Below are positions 20,640 through 29,841 of a DNA stretch of 64,000 nucleotides, piece by piece; position 1 is the first letter of the stretch; each line of letters starts with the position of its first letter. Origin of the DNA: Symsagittifera roscoffensis (Eukaryota > Xenacoelomorpha > Acoela > Convolutidae); the NCBI RefSeq assembly GCF_963678635.1, contig NC_087063.1, positions 75,043,617 through 75,107,616 of the forward strand, in the 5' to 3' direction. The translations under genes and the position numbers were made by a program. The notes beneath the pieces are model-generated. The model did no database searches, was not told the origin of the DNA, and was given only the letters and a program-made list of their open reading frames with translations.

Positions 20640-21006
20640 TAAAGGCTGTTTTTGCTTTTTTGCAAATCTAAGCTCTGATTGGCCGTTGTTATTCGGCGTC
20701 TTTCGGAAGTGACTCTTTTTAAGTCGTAATTCCGTCGCCATTCGTTTTGTGGTTTTTTCCACTCTGGCTTAATGTCGTGGTTTTTCTACTTAGTTTTGAT
20801 TTGTTGAGATCTAGCAGTGGAATGATAATCATTCGTTTATGCTGATGTTAATTTTAACAACTGCATTCCCCTTCCTTATTGGAGGAGGAAAATGAAAAAA
20901 AAACATCTCTTCATAAAAGAGGACTAAAAGCAACATCATTTGTTTGCTTTCCGTTTAAACTTCATCTGTTATCTCAGTATTTTAAAAAAATTTTGCTTTC
21001 TGAAAA
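20640..21006. other. Spacer between env and the antisense gene
   Basis: No ORF on either strand. The minus strand has a purine-rich stretch (AATAAGGAAGGGGAA, near 20868-20882) that resembles a second polypurine tract. The CCTTCC/GGAGG palindromic text also resembles the LTR hairpins. It would have to hold the promoter of the plus-strand gene and any env splice signals. Confidence 0.4.
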
Positions 21007-21686
21007 ATGAGTTATATCGAGCCTGAAGACAATCTGGTGGACTTCCCCGAGAAGTTTTTAAACTTGCGGGATGAGTTAGATTTCACACACGAAGCCTTGC
21101 TGGAGGACAAGGAAGTTGAGAGAAGGGTGGAAATCTACGACGGTTTAGTCGAAAAGGGTGCAAATCTGACGCCCATGGAATTCATGATATTCATGGATCG
21201 GAGTTACATCTTCAAGTATCCGGTCCTGAATACTGATGAACTGTTTGAGCTGGGCTCAATACAAAGTAGGTGCTTCGCGAAGAAACTTCGGAGCCCATGG
21301 AGTGGAAACCATGTGGTTTCCCAAGAGACAATGGACTTTTTGTCCATATTCTTTGGAGAGGATGTAAGTTTATTTTACAATACACCCAATTTTTAAAAAT
21401 CTTTAAAAAAATTTTTTATTCAAGTGGCATGGCAACATAGAAATACTATATAAATTTGTTTTAGTTTCAAGAAGAATTCTTCAAAAAGCCTGTGGCAGAG
21501 GCAGAGTTTAGACAAAAAATAGAGCTTGATATTATGTTAGAGGAGATATATCAAGCTTGGTGGCGGCAGTTTGCAGTCAGGAGCCTGAGTAGGGCCGCGG
21601 AAAACTCGTTGGAAAAGATGGCGGCAATCAAACTAGTGAAATCGTACACAGATATTAAATCTTGTATTTATAAAAGTTCTTTTTAA
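21007..21686 (+). CDS. Spliced antisense gene inside element A, unknown 192-residue protein
   Basis: Exon 1 is 21007-21363 (119 codons), intron 21364-21464 (101 bp, GTAAGT...TTTGTTTTAG), exon 2 is 21465-21686 ending in TAA. The join is in phase 0 and yields 192 residues: acidic N-terminal half (YIEPEDNLVDFPEKF), Glu-rich helical C-terminal half (DIMLEEIYQAWWRQFAVRSL) and a basic tail. The exons are clearly richer in G and C than the surrounding element. AATAAA occurs downstream at 21782. No minus-strand ORF competes here, so the gene fills the gap between integrase (ends 21837) and env. It is convergent with pol and transcribed against the element. I do not recognise the family. Options are a captured host gene or an evolved antisense gene comparable in position only to HTLV HBZ. 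Confidence 0.62.
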
Positions 21687-21836
21687 ATTTATTTATTAAC
21701 ATGTTATTTTTGGTGTTTTGTGTTTTTATTACAAACGAAATATTTATAAAGTAGAAAAGAAAAAAAAAGAAAGAAATGGCCAATAAAAAGAATGAAAAAA
21801 AATATTTAGTTTGGCCAAATAAATGGTTTAGTGTTT

Positions 21837-24083
21837 TTATTTCTTTTTAAATTTGCCAATTAGACTAGATGGAATTGTAGTTCCATAAAAGTTTGTAGGA
21901 CGATTTGTCCGTTTAGGTTTTTTGGATTCAGAAAGTGATCCAGGTGAGGATCGAGTGTTCTCATAGAAGCTTTCCTGAGAGCTATGAGGGATATTTTTTC
22001 CATCAGTAAAGCTTTCTGATGATTCAGATAAACGAGGGATATCAGGAGGACGGGGAGTATTATATTGTGTTGTTATATTTTGGTGGCGGCGGCCAAAGTC
22101 ATTTGCGAGGCTAGTATTAGGACTTATACTGCGGCTAGGTAGGCGGCGGTGGCCATAACTACTAGATTGACTAGTTGAAGGATTAGGGGTTTTATCAGCA
22201 GGATAGGGAGTTGAACTTCGAATAGGTCTAAGATTCTGGTCAATCGCAGTCGCATCGATTAAAGTTCTTAGATGCATGGTTTCTCTGCCTGAATCTAACG
22301 AGTGTTCATGAACAATGGTTTTATTTTGATCATCATTTGTAGGGGTATGATCAGTCATTTGCTGATAACCATTGTTGACTACTGGCCAAAACTGGTATTG
22401 TAGATTTTCAACCTGTTTAGGTTTATTGAAAGAGTCGATTTGATGATTTGTTATATGATCATAAAAATCACTTGAAAATAAATCACTAGAGTACTCTTGT
22501 AGTAGCTTGGGCATTTGTTGTTCTTTAGGAAAGTATTCAACAATATGATTGCGGTGGACAATCTTTTTTTCGTTAGTGAAATCATTTTGAATTCCGTATG
22601 TTACTTCCGTGATTTTTTCAATTACGGTGTATGGTCCAGATCTCAAATTCAAAAGTTTTTGACTTTTCAATAGTGGTTTGGATCTATTTTCTAGTAATAC
22701 CTTAGTGCCTTCTTTTATAGGCCGTCCTAATTTAAATTGATTTCGGAACATGTGGGCCTTATTAGTGATGCGGCGGCAATGGGTATAGGTGTTACTATAA
22801 ATCAACTTAAAATCATTTTCCCTTTTTAATATTTCGGCGGAAATTTGATTTTTTAGAAATCTATCTATGGTCTCATTGTTTGACTTATGCTCGGTATGAG
22901 CATGATTTTCGAGACCAGCGCAAAATTCAGAGGTACATCTTTTGTTTTGGTCGCGGTAGAGGCCTAATTTAAGGCTAAGGGGAACCTGAGGTTTTATGCC
23001 AAAGACAATCTCATATGGAGTGTAACCTGTACTTGAATTAATGGCGGTGTTATGTGCAAAAGCAAATTTATTTGTTAATTCAGACCAGTTTGAGCCTGAG
23101 GTACTCAAGAAATGTCGAAAGTACTGGATTAAATGTTTATTCTGGACTTCAACTTTTCCGTTAGTCCAAGGCGAGTAAGTAGTTCTTGGCCTCAGGGTTA
23201 TTCCCAATTCAGAGGACCAATGAGCAAAGTCATTATTCATGAATGCACTTCCATTATCATGAATAATTTGTTGTGGAATACCAAATGTTGTGATGTATTT
23301 CTCTAAGAGCTTAATAGTTTCCTTAGAGTCTGCATGGGTGCATGGATATACTTGAAGATATCTAGAGAAGGCATCTATCACAACTAAGCAAAAGTTTTTG
23401 CCGTGACTTGATGGTCTAAGTGGACCTTTATGATCAATGTGGATCGTTTTCATTGGGATTGTTTCTAATTGTCTCCATTGTTGTAATGGAGCTTCATTCA
23501 GGTCTTTTCGTTTAGGTTTATTTTTCTGACATTCTAGGCAATCATGAAGAAGCATGTTGACCCATTTATAGAGTCCGGGCCAATAGAAATATCTTTTGAT
23601 TATTTCCAAAGTTTTTGTTTCGCCGTGATGACCGCTAAGAGGATGCTTATGAGCTAACTCAAAGCAGTTTCGCACTAGGGAGATGGGTAAGCAAATTTTT
23701 GGACTCTTAGTATAGTCATCATTGTATTCATTAATACATAGAAGATCATGTTGGTCTTCAATGAATAATAATTCAAACTGCCTGATATAGGCTTTTAATC
23801 CTTTTTCTTCACGATAAGGATTTTTTTTGTTTCTTTCTGGCTTTTCGTTTTGCTTTATGCAATTTTTAATGTCTATGATTACAGTATCGTTACACTGCTC
23901 TTGCATAATTGTTTCAACGTCTAAATTTGCTTCTTTAGCAAAGTCGGTCATTTTTGCTATCAGTTCAAGAGAATCTGATTTATTCTCTTCAGATTGGAGA
24001 CTTAGGGGTTCAATTAACCTCAAGGATCTTGTTTTGGTTGCAAAATCATTTTTTGCTTTAACCAGGTCGTTGAAAAGGGTGTT
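21837..24083 (-). CDS. Element A integrase and C-terminal extension (pol 3' part)
   Basis: In frame with the RT/RNase H segment but cut off by TAG at 24084-24086. The zinc-binding HHCC domain is seen as HKHPLSGHHGETKT...CLECQ. The DDE core has Asp in HIDHKGPL, Asp in HDNGSAF and Glu in NGKVEVQNKHL with retrovirus-like spacing. A post-core segment (GRPIKEGTKVLLENRS, then LRSGPYTVIEKIT) fits the GPY/F module. About 180 Ser/Pro/Arg-rich residues follow with no recognisable domain. It joins element DNA to the chromosome. The first ATG after the stop is at 24023. Confidence 0.9.
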   Translation of the reverse strand, partial: NTLFNDLVKAKNDFATKTRSLRLIEPLSLQSEENKSDSLELIAKMTDFAKEANLDVETIMQEQCNDTVIIDIKNCIKQNEKPERNKKNPYREEKGLKAYIRQFELLFIEDQHDLLCINEYNDDYTKSPKICLPISLVRNCFELAHKHPLSGHHGETKTLEIIKRYFYWPGLYKWVNMLLHDCLECQKNKPKRKDLNEAPLQQWRQLETIPMKTIHIDHKGPLRPSSHGKNFCLVVIDAFSRYLQVYPCTHADSKETIKLLEKYITTFGIPQQIIHDNGSAFMNNDFAHWSSELGITLRPRTTYSPWTNGKVEVQNKHLIQYFRHFLSTSGSNWSELTNKFAFAHNTAINSSTGYTPYEIVFGIKPQVPLSLKLGLYRDQNKRCTSEFCAGLENHAHTEHKSNNETIDRFLKNQISAEILKRENDFKLIYSNTYTHCRRITNKAHMFRNQFKLGRPIKEGTKVLLENRSKPLLKSQKLLNLRSGPYTVIEKITEVTYGIQNDFTNEKKIVHRNHIVEYFPKEQQMPKLLQEYSSDLFSSDFYDHITNHQIDSFNKPKQVENLQYQFWPVVNNGYQQMTDHTPTNDDQNKTIVHEHSLDSGRETMHLRTLIDATAIDQNLRPIRSSTPYPADKTPNPSTSQSSSYGHRRLPSRSISPNTSLANDFGRRHQNITTQYNTPRPPDIPRLSESSESFTDGKNIPHSSQESFYENTRSSPGSLSESKKPKRTNRPTNFYGTTIPSSLIGKFKKK

Positions 24084-25309
24084 CTAGACATTGCCTTCAT
24101 ATAAGTCAAGCCATTCTGAATTTTCCAAAGGATCATCAAGTGCAGATACTTCATCTGGAATTTCTTCATAAATGTTTTGATCGTTCATATCTGGTACAGA
24201 TAGTCGTTTGATTTGGTTAATTTGTTTACCAAATCGGAAGAAATCTGTTATATTCTGAATCGCACTACAAGATTCTTCAAAATATTCTGGAGCATCTTCA
24301 ATGCTGAAGTCTCCTCTGTCACTTATGTTGATTAATTTCTTTTTTCCACCTTGCACTTGAGCAATGACTGGATAGCAATCGTTTTGAAATATGTTATCAT
24401 CTTTGTGGAGTACTGAATAACATATTTGTTCTCCATTGTCTAGGATGAACTTTATATCATTTGGAATGGTTTTGTGTTCTAGTTGATATCTTTTGACATC
24501 AGCGATGGGTACATTTCGGCTCAATAAGTCAGGAAAGGCTAGGTTTGAACCTGGGGTATAGATTATTTTCAAATTGTTGAATTTTGTCAATACGACTTGA
24601 TATTTGAAAAATCTATGAGAAAGTTGTCCTTTTCTGGACCATAAGAAGAGAATAGGTCTGTGGTCGCAATATAGGTATAGAGGAAAGGGTGAACCTATAA
24701 TGTAGAATTCATAGGTTTGCAAAGCAGATATTATTCCACATAATTCACGATGTTGAGTAGACATTTTCTGCTCAGCTTTATCAAAGACTCTAGAATTGGC
24801 AGAAACAATTCTTTTCCCTTCAGGGAAGTCTTGGATGAGTATACATCCGGTTCCTACATTTGAGGAGTCGGCGTGAATGTGAAATGGGTAGTTTACATTA
24901 GGTATGGCATTTGAAATATCATGACAGAATTTGTCTTTCAGTTTTTGAAAAACTTCTTCATGGCATGGTAGCCATTGAAACTTATCACTACTGTTTGCCA
25001 GTTCATATAGACATTTTGCGTCCACATGAAAATTGATGATGTATGTGCTGTAGAATCCCATGACACCTAATACTCCTAGAACTTCTGTTTTTGATTCAGG
25101 GGATTTCAATTTTTTTATGTCATCAATTCGTGAAGCGATTGGGGAAAGACCGTCTTTAGAGACAACGTGGCCTAGAAATTTAACTTTTCTTAGGAAGAAA
25201 AAGGTTTTGTCAGGGGCAGCTTTTAAGTTGGCCTTCCGCAAAAGAGAATGATATTCTCGAATTGTGCCAAACATTTCATTTTTATTTTGACTCTGTAACA
25301 GAGTGTCGT
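24084..25309 (-). pseudogene. Element A reverse transcriptase (C part) and RNase H
   Basis: It begins with the catalytic YIDD just after 25325, one base out of frame with the upstream segment, and continues FFFLRKVKFLGHVVSKDGL (RT palm/thumb) and the connection GFYSTYI. RNase H follows: HADSSNVGTGCIL (first Asp), RELCGIISALQTYEF (Glu) and YCDHRPI (Asp), the catalytic trio. The RNase H is followed by TPGSNLAFPDLLSR. It ends in TAG at 24084-24086; the same frame then continues into integrase, so this is one nonsense change in a gag-pol polyprotein. Confidence 0.88.
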
Positions 25310-27088
25310 CTATGTAAGTAATTGCTTTTTTTCTTTGATGAGGGGTCCGAAGGCATATCTCATTAGTTTACTGAAGAAGTTTGGAAGTGGTTTCAAACCA
25401 TAGAAACCAACTTGGTAGGTATATTGTCTACCTCCTACAATAAAGCTTGTTAATTTCTGGGCCTCATCTGTTAGAGGTACTTGATGGTAGGCGCAAGAGA
25501 GATCACTACTTGTGAAGTATGATCCGTTTATTCGGGTCATGAGAACTTGTAGTGGTTCTAATGGCCAACTACAATTGCTAGTATCTGTGATTGAGTTTAG
25601 ATACCTAGCATCCAAGACCAACTTAACGTAGTCTTTTTTTGGAAGAATGATGACTGGATTTACGAACCATGAGTTCATATCATCTTTTTCATTTAGTTCT
25701 CTGACTATGCCTGCTTGGATTAATTCAACCATTAACTTGTCCAATTTATCTCTTAGATGGACTGGGATTTTACTCGGTCGTTGTTTTTTGAACGTTGCGT
25801 CCTTTTTGAGTGGTATATGGAATTTATGTTTTGTTTTTCCAATATCATATTTGTGATGAGAATAAACATCTTTATCCTCTATCAGCATTTGAATTAGATC
25901 TGCAAATTCATCATCCGATATATCACTTTGTGTGAAATCGAAGTCAGATAAAAATTTAATAGTAGTTTCGATTTTTTCCAAAGTACTACTATTGTCCTTA
26001 TCAATTGAGGAGTATTGGGTAAACGTTTCGTTGACTAGAAAGGCAATTAGCCGATCATTATGTTTTTTGTTTCGGTACTTTTTAAATTGTTCTTTCAAGG
26101 GAGGCCTGCAAAGGTTCTTTGCATCATTAGAAAAGTCGGTTGCTATTTCGTTTTCATTTTTACATACTTTGACTATATCTGAACCAATTTGTTCAAATAT
26201 TTCTGATACATTCTCTGTATCAAACACTTCAAGGGCAGGCATGTCCTTGATTTCTTGTCCTGAAACATAGACAAATATAGTGATTCCAGAATGTTGGAAT
26301 ACATCGACAAGGATTTTGGAAACTTCTTCCCAATTCATTTTATCTAAGCCACAAGCAATTTTGGGCATTGCGATAGATCGAATGTTATTTGCTATAGCAT
26401 GATCTTTCATTTCGGACAAGGTATTGAATATAGCGTCGTAAGTGGGTTTCTGAAAGTACCTCTGTTTGGTAATCAGATTATATATGATTTGTCCAGATTT
26501 TGGATCAGTGAAGATGAGAATATCGTTAATGTTGGCATGTATTGAGTTACAAAAGTGTCGTAGCTCAGGATACCTTTTGCTAATAGATTCAGCAAATCCT
26601 TTTTTCATTGCTCTATCTGCAGAGATTGTATGGGCAATGGGCATATTCGATTCGAATATGGACCTTTTTTTGAAGTCTACATATTGTAGACAGGGGCCGG
26701 ATAATTGAGTATTGCTTTCCTGTGTTGTATTGACAACAGTGTTCAGCATGAAACAGCTATCGAATTCCGAACTTTCGTTTAAAATTCTCGTTGTGAACTC
26801 ATCACAATCGTAGATAGCAAATATTTTATCCTCGTATCCTTGAATATCAGTTACTGCATAGCCTAGTACACACTTGTTTAGTGTGACAGGATGATCTTTC
26901 TGATTCTCAATTAGGATAGGTAGGCTTTGCTCAATTTGAGTACAAACTGTATTAATGAAAACCAATTGGGCTTTAGTTGTATTTTTATGAGGCAGGAATG
27001 TAGTCCCTTTTTCGAAGTATGAATTTGGTTCAGCCAAGTGTTTGTATAAGTATGTAGAGCGTGCTGGAATGAACAAGGGTCTTTCAAG
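25310..27088 (-). pseudogene. Element A pol: linker, TARG1-like macrodomain and N part of RT
   Basis: Numbering from the first Met at 27076. Residues 1-135 are the post-protease linker. Residues about 140-272 are a macrodomain of the TARG1/OARD1 branch. Residues about 400-588 are RT: KKQRPSKIPVHL, DARYLNSI, SDLSCAYHQVPL and the QYTYQVGFYGLKP block. The frame ends in TAG after a run of seven A; the YIDD catalytic box lies just beyond, shifted by one base, so the disruption is a homopolymer indel. At the other end a one-base shift near 27088 separates it from protease. Both could be real mutations or assembly errors. Confidence 0.88.
26261..26659 (-). other. Macrodomain (ADP-ribosyl hydrolase, TARG1/OARD1-type) embedded in pol
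   Basis: About 133 residues. Diagnostic blocks: AHTISADRAMKKGFAESISK (ADP-ribose-binding start), LITKQRYFQKPTYDAI, SIAMPKIACGLDKMNWEEV, and a closing hydrophobic strand ITIFVYV. The Lys of LITK (residue 204) and the Asp of CGLD (residue 245) line up with human TARG1 Lys84 and Asp125, the catalytic pair that removes ADP-ribose from acidic residues. The domain lies between protease and RT, a place where Ty3/gypsy pol normally has nothing. Likely role: reversing host ADP-ribosylation of element proteins or nucleic acid. Confidence 0.9.
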
Positions 27089-27594
27089 TTAATTGAGACA
27101 ATTTTTGAAACGTTAGGATATTCTTTATCGTTGTTCATCAACCCGTAGGATATTACACCTTCTTTTGATTTGAGCTCAACTGCGGGGATATCAAAGTAGA
27201 GAAGAGCTTTTAAGAAGAGATGACAAAAGTCTACTCCTAACAGATTAGCAGTCTTTTCTTCAGTTATCCACACTTTGTGGTTAGATGGATATTTTCTATC
27301 AGTGTCGAAACAAGATTGAATAGATGTATGGCCAAATATACGTATATCAGATCCATTATAAGTCTTTGCTTTAATTTTGGATCGGTAAATTGTCATTTTT
27401 TGACCTAATTTTTCCAATTCTTGATAAGTTGGGTAGTTTATGATACTACAAGTTGATCCTGGATCAATCATGAATTCAATTTCAAGTCCACTATTATTAT
27501 TTTTGTCTCCGGTGGCAAAATGATATAAGCTAAGATATATCCTTGATTTAGGATTACTATCATCGCTTGGTTTCGGAGACTTTAATAGTTTAAA
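26911..27594 (-). pseudogene. Element A aspartic protease (pol 5' end, -1 frame)
   Basis: The frame opens at the slippery site and reads through a short linker to EFMIDPGSTCSII, the retropepsin active-site loop, then a flap-like region and ANLLGVDF, equivalent to the conserved C-terminal ILG block. The active-site triad is Asp-Pro-Gly where Asp-Ser/Thr-Gly is usual; element B has the normal Asp-Ser-Gly at the same place. The true protein leaves this frame near 27088, so 26911-27087 in this frame is out-of-frame tail. Cleaves Gag and Gag-Pol. Confidence 0.8.
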
Positions 27595-28985
27595 GGAAAG
27601 AAATCAGTGATAGCATCACAGTAATTGACTTCTTCCTCAACCCAGTGGGTAGTTTCAGACTGTATTTGATTCGATCTAAAATTTGGTGATTGAGATCGCG
27701 TCGAGTCTCGACTGTTATTGCTATTATAGCTTCCAGTGTTATATGGTCGACCTCTAGGGTTACTATTGAATTGCCTATTTTCTTGGTCGTAGAACTGTTT
27801 AGCAACTTGTTCATTTTCTCTGAATTTGTTTTCTCTGGGATACCTATCATCATAGGTTTGGGGTCTTTTGTTATTGAAAGACGATTGTGCATTAGCCTTT
27901 TGGAAATTGTTTCCGTTATAGTTATAATTATGGCGAATGCCATAGTTATTGTGGCTAGGATTTGAATTGTTAGTAGTTCTGTTTTGGTTATCCCAAAACC
28001 GGTTACTTGGGTTAGGATTACTCTGGTTAGGGAAGTTATTCGGTCTTCGATTTCGTTTATAATCGGTTTCAAATGAAACTCTTCGTTCATTTTTTGTTGT
28101 GAGCTCTTTTCGCAACTTATTTACTTCGTCCTGAACTTGCTTTTTTGAACATCTAGATATAGAATGTCCATTCATTCTACAATATTCGCAGAATCGTGTA
28201 CTATTAGGTCTTCCCTTGATGTCAGGGTGACGTCGTTGAAATGAAGTCTGGTCATTGATTGCACTAACTTCTTGATTCTTGATCAATTTAGTTAGTTCTT
28301 TAATTTGAGTTTCTAATGAAGTCATTTTATCCGTTGTTGACTTATTAGCAGGATCAGTAGCAACAATGAATGTTAGATCCTTAGTGATTACATGATTTGT
28401 GAATTGATCCCAATTGGCATTTGGATGCTCTATCATGTATTCATGAGCTTTTTGTTTAAGGGCTAGAGGTCTTAGTCCCTTAATTGAGAAATCGATATAC
28501 TTTTGACTTCTTTGTCTGGTTTGTATAGTTCTCTCAGCATTTTGAGCAGCTTCATCAACATGAACTGTTACATCAATACTTTCGGGCCATCCTCTATCTA
28601 CAGAAGATTTAATTCTGTGGAAGTAATTTTTTATTAATTCGCCATCTTGGCGAGCTGCATTTTCAGCATCAATTCTATGTTTGAATTGATCTCGTACGTC
28701 AGTGAATCTGTTTAGGAAGAGATCTTTGAGTTGTGCCCATGTGGTAGCATTGGTTACATTATCATTGAACCATTCAAGAGATGTATCAGTTAACAATGAT
28801 CCGAATAGGGATCGTTGTCTGCTATCATAGCTGCGTCGTGCATCATTATCAGCAGGTCTTTGACCTAATGAGAAAAGAATTTTGTTTTCAACTGAATTCC
28901 AAAAAGCCGTAGCATTTTGGTTCGGATCGTTTCCCGAAAATGTCATTAAAGACAGGTTGGGATGGGATATTGGGGTATCAGCCAT
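27582..28985 (-). CDS. Element A Gag (capsid plus nucleocapsid)
   Basis: 467 residues, intact. The capsid-like N-terminal 200 residues contain the Ty3/gypsy Gag pattern LTDTSLEWFNDN...TWAQLKDLFLNRF. A single CCHC zinc knuckle follows at about residues 268-281 (CEYCRMNGHSISRC), then a long Arg/Asn/Ser-rich tail for RNA binding. The start codon at 28985 is the first ATG after the leader. It ends at TAA 27582-27584, two codons after a UUUAAAC slip site that feeds into pol. Confidence 0.92.
   Translation of the reverse strand: MADTPISHPNLSLMTFSGNDPNQNATAFWNSVENKILFSLGQRPADNDARRSYDSRQRSLFGSLLTDTSLEWFNDNVTNATTWAQLKDLFLNRFTDVRDQFKHRIDAENAARQDGELIKNYFHRIKSSVDRGWPESIDVTVHVDEAAQNAERTIQTRQRSQKYIDFSIKGLRPLALKQKAHEYMIEHPNANWDQFTNHVITKDLTFIVATDPANKSTTDKMTSLETQIKELTKLIKNQEVSAINDQTSFQRRHPDIKGRPNSTRFCEYCRMNGHSISRCSKKQVQDEVNKLRKELTTKNERRVSFETDYKRNRRPNNFPNQSNPNPSNRFWDNQNRTTNNSNPSHNNYGIRHNYNYNGNNFQKANAQSSFNNKRPQTYDDRYPRENKFRENEQVAKQFYDQENRQFNSNPRGRPYNTGSYNSNNSRDSTRSQSPNFRSNQIQSETTHWVEEEVNYCDAITDFFPLNY
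27588..27594 (-). promoter_or_regulatory. -1 ribosomal frameshift site UUUAAAC at gag-pol junction
   Basis: The minus strand reads CCT TTA AAC TAT TAA in the gag frame, so U-UUA-AAC has the correct X-XXY-YYZ phase. Slipping back one base gives the protease frame, which is open from just upstream and stays open. The overlap is about 20 bases. UUUAAAC is an established slippery heptamer. Confidence 0.75.
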
Positions 28986-29190
28986 TTTATATTTAGTTTA
29001 GAACTTAAAAAAAGAAAGATAGAAAAGTTTATAAATTTGTTTAGAAAACTTAAATTTCCGATTTGGAAATTTATTAATTCTCTTTATTTGTGAGAGAAAT
29101 TTCAACAATTCTCCAGTTTGAGAATTGGAATCTTTGCTTTTTTATCTCTTTTTGAGACTTTAGCAATTTTTGCGAATTTTTAGAAGGTGT

Positions 29191-29208
29191 GCCTCACTGG
29201 TCGCACCA
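29191..29208 (-). other. Element A primer-binding site
   Basis: Minus strand TGGTGCGACCAGTGAGGC, three bases inside the 5' LTR end, beginning with the TGG complementary to tRNA CCA. Element B starts its site with the same 11 bases. I cannot assign the tRNA with confidence. Confidence 0.75.
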
Positions 29209-29211
29209 ATT

Positions 29212-29841
29212 TATTACGCTAGCAATACTATTCACGTCGGACAAAACGCTTGCTAGGAATAAAGGGTCCTTTCTACTTTCTATCTTAGAAAGTAAATCTA
29301 AAATTCGCTGAGAAATATTTTATTAAAAAAGAAGTTAGTATGAATTTAGAGCAAGTTGCCTTTTGACTCAATATTTATTTTTTACGGTGAGATTGGAGAT
29401 ATTTTTCTCTGAGATTGAATATTATTTTAGAGAAGGGTTGGGGTGGTTGAGGAGAGTGGTGGTGGTGGTAGAAGAGAAGTTGTTGGAATGAATTCCCGTA
29501 GTTTTGAGCTTCTATTTATACTCAGATGGGGAAATCACGCCACTTTTCGTATCAAATGAGAAGTTTCTTTTAACTTCGTATTCTTTATTCGTACATTCGT
29601 ATTTTACGAGAAGAAGGTTTCGTATGGTCGTACTTTACGAGAGGAATCGTTATTATTCGTATTGAATGAGAATAGTCGTTTCAATTCTCAATGCTTAAAA
29701 CGTAATACGAATTATTCCAATAGCATTTCCCTTCCTTTTGCAAGGGAATAAAAACATATTTCTTTGGTGGTGGCGGCGGCGTCACATTTTGTGAACGCAA
29801 TAAAATAATTCATGTTTCTGTTTCTATTTGAAATCAGAACA
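29212..29841 (-). repeat. Element A 5' LTR
   Basis: Partner of 16102-16732. On the minus strand it begins TGTTCTGATTTC at 29841 and ends GCGTAATA at 29212, just before the primer-binding site. It should hold the promoter for gag-pol. Confidence 0.93.

Larger units (their letters stand above)
16102..29841 (-). mobile_element. Ty3/gypsy-type endogenous retrovirus-like element A (13.7 kb)
   Basis: Two LTRs of about 630 bp (16102-16732 and 29212-29841) enclose, on the minus strand: gag, a -1 frameshift site, protease, macrodomain, RT, RNase H and integrase. A plus-strand spliced gene follows, then env and a 3' accessory ORF. The LTRs differ at about a dozen positions by eye, so insertion was fairly recent. 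No clear short target duplication flanks the LTRs (GTTGG on the left, GTCTG on the right), which may mean recombination between copies or later change. Lesions: two frameshifts and one stop in pol, and one stop plus an in-frame 54-bp duplication in env. The order gag-pr-rt-rh-int is Ty3/gypsy-like. Confidence 0.93.

Noticed and set aside
27590-28090. 166-residue minus ORF overlapping element A gag
   Set aside because: Ile/Thr-rich shadow of the Asn/Arg-rich nucleocapsid tail, without any motif.
29191-29208. tRNA gene at the primer-binding sites
   Set aside because: Only the 3' acceptor complement is present; no cloverleaf or internal promoter boxes around it.
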